This document shows, piece after piece, positions 34,425 through 45,757 of a stretch of 64,000 bases of DNA; positions within the stretch are counted from its first letter, which is position 1; each line of letters opens with the position of its first letter. The position numbers and the translations under genes are program-made. The notes below the pieces were generated by a model, which had not been told where the DNA came from, searched no databases, and saw only the letters and a program-made list of their open reading frames with translations. The stretch comes from Hyposmocoma kahamanoa (Eukaryota > Arthropoda > Insecta > Lepidoptera > Cosmopterigidae). The DNA is taken from NCBI RefSeq assembly GCF_003589595.1, contig NW_020653715.1, forward strand, positions 2,574,825 to 2,638,824, given 5' to 3'.

Positions 34425-35085
34425 AGCCTATACAACCTCTAATGGCTTTTGTTGATTCCGCATACCAGTGAAAGTGAATCAATTTGAAAAAAACATAAAG
34501 TTATATATAGGGTGAAAACACGATTCCAAAAAAAACACAAACTTACCTAGAAATTTTACAAGAAAACCGCTGTATTCAATTGGTATTTTACGTATACCAA
34601 TAGTTTTTTTTTTAATATCGAATGAACTCAATAGAACTAATGCTAGCGATAATTTTAATATTCTTTGTATGACCTTCGATTTGGATCTATTTAATACTAG
34701 CGTGGCTACGGCAAGGAATGCACTAAGTAGGCATTTTTTTGAGTCATAGTGAGTAATTTCTTCGTTTTTTTTTCCCTTTTCTTTGTATGTCATAGATTTA
34801 ATTGTGCACCGTGTATCTGTTAAGGTTCATTTTATTGTGTTGTTGTTTGTGAGGACCTATAATTGGCCTTCAGTTTTTACTGTTAACGACTAATTTACTT
34901 TAAAGCTGTTGGTCTTCCTAAGATAAAATAAATAAATAAAATAAATAAATAAGAACACATATAGTATGCAATATACATTTTCCAAATGGTTATAATTTCG
35001 TTTGTAAAAACATACATTCTGAAATGAAAACCCTGCCGCTCGACCCAAGCAAACTGAATATTAATACGGGAAAAATTTGAATTCC
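34425..35085 (+). repeat. Family P repeat, copy 2, interrupted by a LINE 3' end
   Basis: CTAATGGCTTTTGTTGATTC, GGTGAAAACACGATTCC and ATTTCGTTTGTAAAAACATA match 13385-14195. The middle (about 34660-34950) is foreign: GATTTGGATCTATTTAATAC (DLDLFN) and CTGTTGGTCTTCCTAAGATA then an (AAAT)n tail, a CR1/L2-like LINE 3' end. Confidence 0.55.
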
Positions 35086-35693
35086 AGCTGAGGTAGATCG
35101 ACTCTTAAAGAAAAAACTTAAACTAAATTAGAGTTAGTACATTCTAATTCAAATTGTAATTTACTAAACCCTCTACTGCTAAATTCTCAACCATAACCGC
35201 GTTAAATGAACCTGTAAAGGTATCGAATCAAAACAATGACGCAATAACATACTTATATCTTAATTGTAGTTAAATAACATAGTCCTACGTGCATTCACGC
35301 ACGTAGCATTGTTGCGGAAGCCTAAGGATTTATAATTAGTAAGCAAGATGTTTTGAATGTCGCTTTTTAAATAATCTTTTATAATTCTTCTTCAAAATTC
35401 AAAATATTCTGTCCCATTTTAATGTTAACATCAAGTGCAATCCACGACGCCTTCCTAGTTCGTATTGAATGTTTACATACTAATAATACTTCTTTTTACA
35501 ACCCTTGGAAGAGAATGTGTCGGGCCTACAATTACCTTTTGGCTTATATTATAGAATATTTGGTAGTAATGTTAAGACTTGGCAATCGAATGCACAATCA
35601 CCACAGTTTCTCTCTTTCATAGTTATAGTCATAGTAATTCTATTTTATTTGAGGTTACAATTTTATTATGCCTAAGTACATTTTTATTGGTCA
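35086..35693. other. Intergenic DNA, nothing recognised
   Basis: AT-rich; no supported feature. Confidence 0.35.
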
Positions 35694-35902
35694 GTAATTT
35701 TCAGGTAAGTTTTTTGTACTCAATTTTGGCGACAATTTTTATTATTTAATCACTCGAAAATATCATCGTGACATGTTATTTAATATTTCAGGTTACCACA
35801 CTCGAATATTAAATATAATACTTCATGATGATATTCTATAAACATTTAAATAAAAAGAAATTGTCACCAAAAGTGAGTACAAAAAACTTACCTGAAAATT
35901 AC
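35694..35902. mobile_element. Palindromic 209-bp MITE-like element carrying splice-donor consensus
   Basis: The left arm starts GTAATTTTCAGGTAAGTTTT and the right arm is its near-perfect complement ending AAAACTTACCTGAAAATTAC; arms are about 50 bp. Each arm carries CAGGTAAGT, on opposite strands. No clear target duplication was found. Confidence 0.7.
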
Positions 35903-36109
35903 CCTAATATATTGTAACAAAATTGTTTGCTCATGATTGGTCATGCTGGATGTACATGTTTAGGTTTACATTCTAGAGTAAAACTTGTAATAATGTTGAA
36001 GGGTTTGGTAAAAAGTGGATGTAAACTGTTTTGTACATCTAATAAATAAAATAAAAAAAATAATTTATATAGTACTAACCGAAAATAAAAGATCCTTGAC
36101 ATAAATGAT

Positions 36110-36215
36110 AAGAATTCTTAGGTTTTCAAGATTTCTGCACATTGAAAAGAAACTAAATTTTTCGGATTTTGAACTGTTTGTATTCAACGTTTCGACAAGC
36201 CAGACATGGGACCTG
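36110..36215 (-). mobile_element. Family C unit, diverged
   Basis: On plus: TTCTTAGGTTTTCAAGATTT, then TTTTTCGGATTTTGAACTG, CAACGTTTCGACAAGCC and CATGGGACCTG, the family C order on the minus strand. Confidence 0.55.
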
Positions 36216-36604
36216 TAAAAATGAAAATGGTAAATTGCCTTGGGTAAATGATTATTAGTTTTTTGTTTGTCCGTGATTGCTCCTATCCACCTCAGGTATG
36301 TCCTCCACAACAGCAGTTCGTCGAAGAGGTTCTTCCAAAAAGAAATACCTTGTTCCTGTCTTAACATTGGCGTTTTTTATCAAAATTAACTGACTGCATT
36401 CTTCGAAATTAACACTGGCCCAAGCCGCAATTAGAGAGATAATTTTATAACTGGTAATCGTGTAGCGTGTTACCGTTCCGAAATACCGGAAAAAATAAAA
36501 AGAACTATCGTGGCAAGAAAGCTGTAATTATGTTAGTTGAAAGGGCGCACAGGCGCAAAGGGGTTTTTGTCACAAGACAAAAACTGTAACCAATAAAATA
36601 ATTA

Positions 36605-36930
36605 AATTTTTATTGAATTGATATTCAATTATTTTTTGTGAAATTACTCCACTAGTTTGTTATAATTATTAATACAAAGATCGAACACTTAGAAAAAAAT
36701 TCTTCGCTGTAAAGGTTCGAACTGGGTGATAAATCTGTCATAGATTTCTCATAGATGGCGCTACGACTAAAAAGTCGTTGAAAGACCAAGTACAAAGACA
36801 CGACGCAAGCACATAGAAAAATTCGTGAGATTCGCGGCTGGCACGGTATGCAAGAAGACGTCGATCCGACCGGATCGAAGGAATTTTTTCTGAGTGTTCG
36901 ATCTTTGTATTAATAATTATAACAATAAAA
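36605..36930 (+). mobile_element. tRNA-like family T element, copy 2, with inverted flanking tail
   Basis: The core at 36713-36880 (ATAGATGGCGCTACGACTAA, GGCACGGTATGCAAGAAGAC) has lost most of its A and B boxes. A tail (GTTCGATCTTTGTATTAATA) follows at about 36895-36920, and its reverse complement (AATACAAAGATCGAACACTT) precedes the core at about 36672-36692. Confidence 0.6.
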
Positions 36931-37171
36931 TAATGTTTAAAGAAATTAAATTAAAAATATATCTACTTTTCTTTTGCAGTAATTTCATGCCTTATCCATA
37001 TAGGAAAAAATTAAACTATTTTTGGCACAATTAAAAAAAATGTCACTTCCACTCTTTCAACTATCGGCAGCAGAATTAGTGATGAATCATTTAGTGAATA
37101 ACCACGAAAATCTTAAAATCTATTACTTAGATACTTAACAATGACGCTATATTGGGAAAATAAGACTTTAA

Positions 37172-37346
37172 GGGTCGTATTCCAGAACTGTACTCAATGC
37201 TCAAGCCAGGATTTGAGCAGACTTGAGTATGATTTCAAGCACTGGAAATACGACCCTAATGGCAAGGACTTGAGCATGATTTCGAGTGCTTTAAGCCATA
37301 TTCAAATCCTGACTTGAGCATTGAGTAGAGTTCTGGAATACGACCC
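37172..37346. mobile_element. MITE family B, copy 3
   Basis: GGGTCGTATTCCAGAACTGT to GTTCTGGAATACGACCC, with TAA on both sides (37169-37171, 37347-37349). Same nested internal GGAAATACGACCCTAATGGC as the other copies. Confidence 0.88.
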
Positions 37347-37679
37347 TAAATTTACTAAATACTTTAAACCTAGTATATATTTAATTACATTATAGTTCTT
37401 TATTTAATTACATAATTTTTTTTATTGTAGGTATGTTTGAAAACGGAAGAGGAAGTATATTATGGCATCTCGTAGAACATAACATCATTAAAAACCAGAT
37501 CACGCGCGCACTCGCTATCTATCCACAGGTGTTTACTCCTAAAGAAAAACTTAGGAATTTTTGATTAGGTACACCGTTTAATTAGCAAGGGTAAAAATAA
37601 ATAAATCTAAAACATTTTAATTCACATTCACAACTGATTTATTTCACAAGCAATAAAAATTATTAGAATGGTTTTTCGG

Positions 37680-37860
37680 ATTTAATTCGCGTATGTGTTA
37701 TTTCAAACTCAAATCCAAATGTCTTGAAGTGACTGTCCTAACTGCCTGAATCAACCGTGACCATGGGACTAGTAAAAGGCTCGAAACATTGATTTGTTTC
37801 AAAAAACAAGTTTCACTTCCCATGCGTAGCAATCGCGAAAACCTAAAAACTCGAATATAT
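37680..37860 (+). mobile_element. Family C unit, partly rearranged
   Basis: TTTTCGGATTTAATTCGCGT is inverted at the left. AATCAACCGTGACCATGGGA and ATCGCGAAAACCTAAAAACT follow in normal order, another copy with an inverted 5' part. Confidence 0.6.
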
Positions 37861-38094
37861 ATTTTTTAATTTATTGCATGACCTGGATACAAAGTCCTTC
37901 AGTCGAAAACATTTTAGCTTAGGCTTAGAACAAATTCAAATCAGACATGATGTTAAGAATTAAATTTGTTCGACCGTACTTATAATAAACTTATAGAGTG
38001 GAATAAAATAGTAGTTTATGTGACTGTTACGTAATAAAAGGCGTTAAAATACGAGTGAGGGTGACACATCACACGAGTGTTTTAATGCCTAATT

Positions 38095-38527
38095 ATGTAC
38101 AGTTACATACACTGCTTTATTTTACACATACTTTAGGCTCTCTGTGATGTGTTCAGGAACCGCATGTTACGACTGGCGAAATGGCGGCAAATAAAAACTT
38201 TTCTCACGCATGTCACACAACCGTAGTTTTTATTTTTGATTCATAGACAAACTAGAATCGGAAATTGTCAAAATTGTTTGCTATTGACATTTCATTTCGA
38301 ATAAAACTTCATCTCGACTGATATTAGAATTGAGGTCCAATCAAATTGTTTTGTTTTTCAGAGATGTTTTTTGAATGTAATAATAACATAGAATTCGATG
38401 TTATTATGAAGCAATAATAACATTTTCACAGGTAAGAAATTTGTTCTAACAAAACAGTTTACCTTAAAGCTGGTCGTAATTTGCGGTTTTTTTAACACGT
38501 CATAGAAGGTTTATGATATGTGTGTAG
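38095..38527 (-). mobile_element. Family G foldback-type element, copy 2
   Basis: Inverted homologue of 19729-20172: CTCTGTGATGTGTTCAGGAA, TACGACTGGCGAAATGGCGG, ACTTCATCTCGACTGATATT and GCTGGTCGTAATTTGCGG. Confidence 0.65.
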
Positions 38528-38880
38528 ATAAAACTCATTATTGGATAGAACGCGGTGAGGAACACTGACTTGGTTTCGCACACAACTGTCGCTGTCACTT
38601 ATGTAATAGTAATAATAAGCTTTATTGACCAAATAGGATTACATTAATTTGCATTTACACCATATTAACTATGTAACATAACTCTTATCTATCAATGATT
38701 TCTCGCGGTCCTTGCACTAAGTATAAACTTGTATCGCTGAGACATAGTATATTATGTCCAGTATGACACACAGGTAAGTTAAATAGGTTCAAGGGTTTTT
38801 AAAAATATGTGTTTACATTAAAATTTATAAACCTCCTTATGCTTTGATTACAAATAAATATACTTAAATTAATTTTAATG

Positions 38881-38968
38881 TGTTGATGTGTGTGTGAGTG
38901 TGTGCGCGTGTGCGCGTGTTCGCGTGGCGTTTGTGCGCGTGTGTTTGTGTGTGTGTGTGTGTGTGTCA
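38881..38968. repeat. (GT)n/(GC-GT) compound microsatellite
   Basis: Imperfect GTGTGTGTGAGTGTGTGCGC followed by a pure (GT) run at about 38941-38967. Open frames across it are artefacts. Confidence 0.9.
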
Positions 38969-39084
38969 TGTCTTTCAGAAGAAGAGACCGTTGGTTGTTG
39001 AAGTTCGAGCAGTTGAAAATAAAATGCTGTAAATCTGCTTCTTCTTCAGTGAAGTGGGGACATAGTGTACATAAAAATATTACC

Positions 39085-39505
39085 ATGCATAAAAAATATA
39101 CAGTGCACGAAAAGAGTCGCCCCCGAATGAGTTTACCATTCCTTTCGTGTACCTACATCTGGTGCAATCTGGGCAACAATCAGCGAATACCTTATACCGA
39201 TTTGCAAATACGTTCATCGCGTTGGCAAGCATATAGTGCATGTCATTGAGACGATAAACAAAAAACGAAAATTCATAAATGACAACAATAATAAGGATAA
39301 AATATACCAACGGATTTATATTACATAAATACTTAATATAGTACAAATCGCGTAGTTGAACATGTTAATGTTATGTTTTTTTTTCATCGAAAGAAAAAGT
39401 TAGGTGCACCGCAGTCCATCGTCAAGTTCGAATTTCAAAAACTTTTTCCACGCAGATTTCTAATGAGAAAGAAAGCCTTTCCGAGCTAGTGAGGTGAAAA
39501 AATAA
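39085..39505. mobile_element. Family F element, copy 2 (inverted)
   Basis: ACCAACGGATTTATATTACA, CCATCGTCAAGTTCGAATTT, TAATGAGAAAGAAAGCCTTT and the end CTAGTGAGGTGAAAA correspond to 12585-12950 reversed. The left limit is uncertain. Confidence 0.55.
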
Positions 39506-39519
39506 AAGTTACATGCAAA

Positions 39520-39805
39520 CATTGACTTACAAATAAATAGACGACGGGTCTAATACAAAAACCACGAAAAAAATGTCCCAAGTCAACCTATTTAAATGTA
39601 GTGACATGTCAAGGAATATGAAAAAGCTAAAACGTTGAATTTAAATTGTAATGTCATCGCAGTACTGTCTAATTTTGCTTGCTTCGCTGTCAGTCGAACA
39701 AACGAAGACTAAAGCGTGAATGACGCTCTGTATACGATTTTAACGCCCTATAAGTTCGGACACTTTTTAGCGCGGACCCGACGTCCATATAATTGTAAGT
39801 CAATG
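39520..39805. mobile_element. MITE family E, copy 3
   Basis: 286 bp, CATTGACTTACAAATAAATA to ATAATTGTAAGTCAATG. Perfect 8-bp duplication CATGCAAA at 39512-39519 and 39806-39813. Nearly identical to copy 1 by eye. Confidence 0.92.
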
Positions 39806-41465
39806 CATGCAAAGGATTTTTGAGACATTCCCATTCATGCCGAGCCAAAAACAATAAACCGCACGTCACAAATCTCGCTCTTTGTTGCTGATGTCCTTGC
39901 CAAATTGCCTTGCCGGACGTCATTTATAGACGTCATATTTCATAAATAATTATGAAAACCTTGAACTTATACAAATGCACTTCGATTGACAATGAAACCT
40001 GCAAGTCAATGAAGATATTATTTAAGAAACGATTTTTTTTTTTAAAGCACTGGGGCTACAACTAGCAAAATTTATCCGTGATTTTCCTAAAAGATTAGAA
40101 AAATTTTCTTATAGGAAGAGAAATAATAACTCATACATGTGGAGAAAAAAAAACCTCTTATAAAACGCCTGTATGTAATTAGCGGGCTATTTTTTGTGAA
40201 TATAAATCGTGTAAACATACCTATGTTTTTGTTTGTGTCTAAAAAGCTAACAATTCGATATAGACAACATCAGGACATTTTGAACTATTCTTATCGTAAT
40301 TTATTAAATAAATAAAGAGTGTTATATACAGATGACCTAAAAATTTATAGACCCATTATGACATTAATTGATTGTAAGATGTTCCAGGAAGATATTCTTC
40401 GGTTGGATTTGTACTGTAAAAATAATAAACACCAATAAAAACCAAACAAGCAGCTCACCAAAAACAAAAATACTTATAGATAGATATACTCTCTGTGATC
40501 TAGTTTTAAACATTGCACATTGATCTTCACATATAATCAATTAGCAGCAAAGCTTTTCGTACCTATATATAAATTTGTTACTAGAGCTGGGTTTGATTTC
40601 ACTCAATCCTCTACTCACACACCACAACACGAATATGCTTGCTCTATTCGACATTGAATATAAATATCTCCGTACCATTAACTTTAAACTGTATAGGGGA
40701 TGTAATAAATCTTAACACGAACTGATGAAGATCTTTCTTATTCAGGATTTGCTGTCAAGGCGTACTCTCGTTCAAGCAATGACCTTACATGGAATGTGTC
40801 ACAGTGTGTTAACGAATGCTGTGCTTCTCGGTGCCGAGAAATACGCATACGTCCTGTAGTACACATTTTGGTCTCCTCAGAGGAGACTATTTCAAAATGA
40901 TAATGAGCTATTGTCGGAAGTAAACATTTTTTATCTACTTATTAATGTTATTAAGTTCGTTGGTTTCTTAAAATTATTTTCTTTGTCAACATTGCACCTA
41001 CTTTAAGAAAAAATACAATAGCGATTATGCTTCATTCGAAAATTTTATAGTAATCTGTGGATGGTGTGGTTGATTGTACAATTAGCTAAACCGATATTCA
41101 TAATCTGTATAAACTCACCATGTACAATTGCATGTCATTCTTCAATAAATAAAGTAAAATAAATAAACGGCACACCTACCTACAGTTAAATTGAAAACCT
41201 TTCTGCACATCTTGATCTTGGTAAACGGTACAGCCAGATATTTTACGCCTCCGTTCCATGTCAATGATATTAAGAGGTGTTGGTGGTCGGTCGTTGTACT
41301 ACTTTAGCTTGTAGACGTGTGATTTCGCATGCAATATTGTTTACCAAAACTTAGATTGAAAGGAAGAAATACGCATTGTGCAAAATTACTAATAAGTAAG
41401 GTCAACTAACTACTTGAACCTAAATAGCGGTACATAGCATATTGTTACCAGCAATTTACTTTTTT
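39806..41465. other. Intergenic DNA, nothing recognised
   Basis: AT-rich; no coding exon, terminal repeat or RNA gene could be supported. Confidence 0.35.
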
Positions 41466-41635
41466 TTTATAATAACAAGTGACGGGACGAACAAGTCGTG
41501 CGCCTGGTGGTAAGCGACACGCCTGTCCATAACAGTTGAACTACCACGCAGAGCTTTAAACCCTCTGCGCCCGTCACCCTGAGTCAGTTGAAAAGTCCCA
41601 TGCGCTTGTGATTTCACAAGCACATTTAAGGACCG
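41466..41635 (+). repeat. Dispersed repeat family D
   Basis: GACGGGACGAACAAGTCGTG, CCTGTCCATAACAGTTGAAC and GCGCCCGTCACCCTGAGTCA in family order, preceded by a poly-T run. Confidence 0.65.
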
Positions 41636-41739
41636 TTTACACGGGGCCCATCGACGAGACATTCCATTAAGCCCTATTGGTGACGTGTAAATATAAACAA
41701 TCCATTATGAAGTATCTCCAGATTTTTAATTTTTTGGGC

Positions 41740-42355
41740 CCCACCACGCGTGCATTGAATTGGCTCATGTAATAGCATGGAATTAATAAGTACTTCGTAC
41801 AACTGGAAAGCTCACTGCAATTATTTTGACATATCAAAATGAACGTTAAATGAATAGCAATAAAATACTTTTTAAATAACCAATATCTCCTTAGAGATCT
41901 GAGCTCAAGTGAGACATCTTCTTTCTTGGTGTGTCCCTTTCGCACAATTGCCATGTGAGATATTTGATACAATACGGTAGTTGACTATAAAAAAAATTGG
42001 CATAAAAACAATACGTCATTTTGTCCATGAATATTATAAGATGTTTGTAAATAATACCATACCAACTATGAATGCAATAGGTCGCAAATAAATCAAAGTC
42101 TTTATATTATTTCACGATATTTAAATATTATTGGAAAGTTTTATTTGTTTTACATTAGGCAACACTAAAATAATATGGCGTCATCTCTGTTTGTTATTAC
42201 CTCTCTGTTTGTTATATGTTAGAAAGAGACGGACCAAGATTTATGACATCTCGCTCGGCGCACGCTTCAATACACAGTAAGCCTTCCAGTTGTACGAAGT
42301 ACTTATTAATTCCATGTGTAATAGGCCTTGTGCGAACGTGCATTCAGAGCCATTC
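41740..42355. repeat. Pair of inverted repeats, about 70 bp each
   Basis: TAATAAGTACTTCGTACAAC at about 41787 and its complement GTTGTACGAAGTACTTATTA at about 42290 lie in longer homologous arms that both include a CGTGCATT sequence. They probably bound an old MITE of about 600 bp. Confidence 0.5.
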
Positions 42356-44918
42356 CACTAGTTTGCCTTGCCGTTTTGTAAACAATCTTAAAGAAATTTA
42401 ATGGCTTGACTTTGTGGAATGACCCTTCAATACCGGAACTTAGTAATAATAGGTATGCTGTATGTATGTGTCATAATTGTTGTTGACACGCGTTGTAAGT
42501 GCAAGACGTCATGAGCAACTACGTTTAAAGGCTTGTTAAACTACCTTCATGCAAATAGGTACATACAATGTTTACTATGGCGCCAAAAATTTACGATGCA
42601 TTAGCGCAAGACACGTCAGAGGTCTGTTTACAAACAATTTATTTGTAAACAGTGTCTGAATTTTTAAATAACAAATTCCTAACTTCAATTACGTACATAT
42701 AATCTTTGGTACTCCATGTTTATGTAGACTGCAGATCAAGCTACGTATTGACTGATCTTGTTTCGTTGCACTGGAGGCGATATTCGAACAAAATTATATA
42801 GTTTGTTGTGCTGTAGATTGTACCAACAATTAAAAAAACTCGATACAAAACAGTTTACTTCAAAAAGTCAATAAAGTCACCATCCGTAAGTTACGAAAGT
42901 AAGTTACAACTATAACCGCTCACGCGATGCGCTCCTCCTACCGCAAAATGGCGGCTAATTGGTTTCGCAAATTAGAAAAGCATTCAGTTTAAATACAAGT
43001 TTTAAAATTTAAAAATTATTATTCTGCATTGCTAAATAAATACGCTCCGTACTACCAACAAAAACATTTCAAATAAAATGTAGTATACACCGCAAATCCT
43101 GTACTTAAAAAGCACTAATGAAATTTTTGATATACTTGGATAAATACGATAATATTGCGTTTGAGTGATTCTACCGTTTACATTAAATTACTCCTTAAAG
43201 TATAGATTATAAACATTTATATTCAGGGTAAACTTAAAAAACGCTACTTACGGTATATTTTCAATAAATAAACACCGAAATCACCAGCCCAAAAAATAAC
43301 ACACAGGATTGTCGTGACGTATTTTTGAAGTGGTTTAATTTTTTTAAACGACAGATCCAGCATTAAAAACTTTATAGTTTGCTAGAGTAGTTACCGAAAT
43401 AGCAATTAATATTAGTTCTTTTACCTGTTATAACTTCGATATCCGATAAATCGGTATAAAAACATCACCGGCACCTCTAGGTGTGGTATGCGTCTACGGC
43501 TGCATGTATCGCGTGAGCGGGTACACAGCTGTACAGGGGGTCTATTCCCTTCCTCCGTCCGAAACAATATTACTGTCAAATAAGTAATATTCGATCAAAT
43601 TTAAAAAAACACGTGATGCGAATGAAGCAAGTGTGAACACTTGACATTGTGTTTTGATTTAGTCGAGTATTACTTATATGACAGCAATATTGTGTCGGTC
43701 GGATATTAGACGGAGGACTTGAGTAGACTCTCCGATGTTCATCGAACATATAGCTATGATTGAACCATTCCAATTAGATAAGCCTTCAAATAAAAAAAAA
43801 ACACTCTCAAGTTCAGTCTATCCGAATGTTTGAAACATACAAGGACTTCAATTTGTCCCTCCCCCTCTTTTCTTTTAATTTTCTGATCATTATTATTTAG
43901 ATAATGTTGACAAATACACAGAATATGCGTTCATTATGTAGATGTGTCTAAGGTTATTTAATAGGTACATATTTCATAAATCAAATAAATAGGTATTTTA
44001 TTATTCCATAACGTGGCGAAGGTTTTTTTGAGAGCACAATCCTGAAGCGTGCTCCAAACAAAAGCAATTACCATTCAGCCGTCCCGATCCCAAAAACAAC
44101 ATCAATTACGATTGTAGTTTGTCAATTTCCCTTTAAAATATATCATTTCAAAATTACACGGGCTCAAACTAATAATTTAGGACTAAAAAGACGGAGAAAA
44201 AACATTTAATGTAATGATTTTCAACAACTATTATAGAATATAAAGTACCCTAAATCCATAGATTATAAATAATATATCCACAATATTTTATTTTAAATAA
44301 TCAGATTTATACTACGAAATGCCGATGGCAGAGATCTTATAGCAACGCCATCAAAACAAAATCTAATCGAATTTCTTTACACGTATCAACTATGGCTAAG
44401 CACAAGGCCGTCAGTTCATTCACATCACCGCACCGGCACAAAAACTATTCACGCTTCAAAGCTTCGGCTAGTATACGTAGTAACGAGTTATTCATTTATG
44501 GTTCTAAGCTTTTATTTATAATAAGGATTACCGTTGTACTTTGAAGCGTGCTGATGTACCTAGTCCTTTATAAACCAGACTTTTTAACTTGTTATCGGCT
44601 TGAATTGGTCAGAAAAATCTTTACGTCCCTGCAATACGTTCGAAATTACGTAGCGCATTTTTCTTCTGCTCGGACTTTTTTGCCCACGTTAATGCTATTC
44701 AGTGTCGCGAAAAATGTGGTTACGTTAAATAAAAGATGTACATACCTAAAGCTGAAGTTATGGGGGTATTATTCTTGCAAACCATGGTTTTAGTATATGA
44801 CGTAAGGGTAGTTCATTTACACTCTATTATATTCACAGACCAAATTATATTAAAATGGCCTACTCCACTAGTCCCTACCAGCTGTCCCCTTGGTGGGGAT
44901 AGGTGGTAGGCGTTCAGT
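42356..44918. other. Intergenic DNA, largely unassigned
   Basis: ACTTCAAAAAGTCAATAAAG at about 42857 is the inverse of a repeat at 328-385. The rest is AT-rich, with no exon support. Confidence 0.35.
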
Positions 44919-45757
44919 CATCGAGTATATAACCAGAAATAGAGACGAAATAAGGGCCATATATTCCTGGTAACAAATTATGCTGAATGATGATTCCTGG
45001 TAACAAATTAGCGATACAGCTTTTATAAATATCAACTCTCGTTTGCATTGAAATATAGACAGGCCAACAATTGACCTGTGTATACGTCTCCGTATATTCC
45101 AAAAAATATTCTGTATTTATTGTAATAAAGATAATTTCTCTAACAATGCCGTGCTGTTCTATTCGGTGCACAGTATTTCGTCTAGTACAAGCTAACGGGA
45201 CAAAATTCATGACGTAATTTCCAGAAATTAGTGTTAACGACTTGTAAATAACCCTTCACAGGTACCGAATTGCAAGAACTAATTAGGTCATACCTCATTA
45301 CGGTACTTTATCGCGTGTCAAAGGTAAGTGATTTGGGAGTTCGAAGTGAAACGTGTTTTTTGTGATGGAATATTCTGTTGAAGGTATGTACACTATTATC
45401 ACGTATTTTTTTCAAAAAAATCATGTTTATTTTTGGTGCAATATGAGTTTGAATATCTTTAAAAAAATCCTGCATATTTCTCCTTAATTGTTAACTTTAA
45501 AGGTCTGCAACTTTTTTATTTAAATATACAAATCTAGATACTTCTGTATATTATATTTACAACATTCAGGCATAGATTCATATATATTTCAGAGCCCGAA
45601 AAGCCCCGCAAGTAAATTATTGTCCTTTTTTCAGAACGTGTCATTACTGTGACGAAACTGGAGTTTTTGAAAAATGGCTGAGACATGAGAAAAATGCAAG
45701 AAACAGTCGCAAGTTTTATTGTATATGTGAGAAACATAATATTACTAATGCTTCTGA

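Noticed and set aside
38799..39249. Open frames on both strands with repeated Thr-His or Val-Cys
   Set aside because: They are translations of the GT microsatellite and family F repeat.
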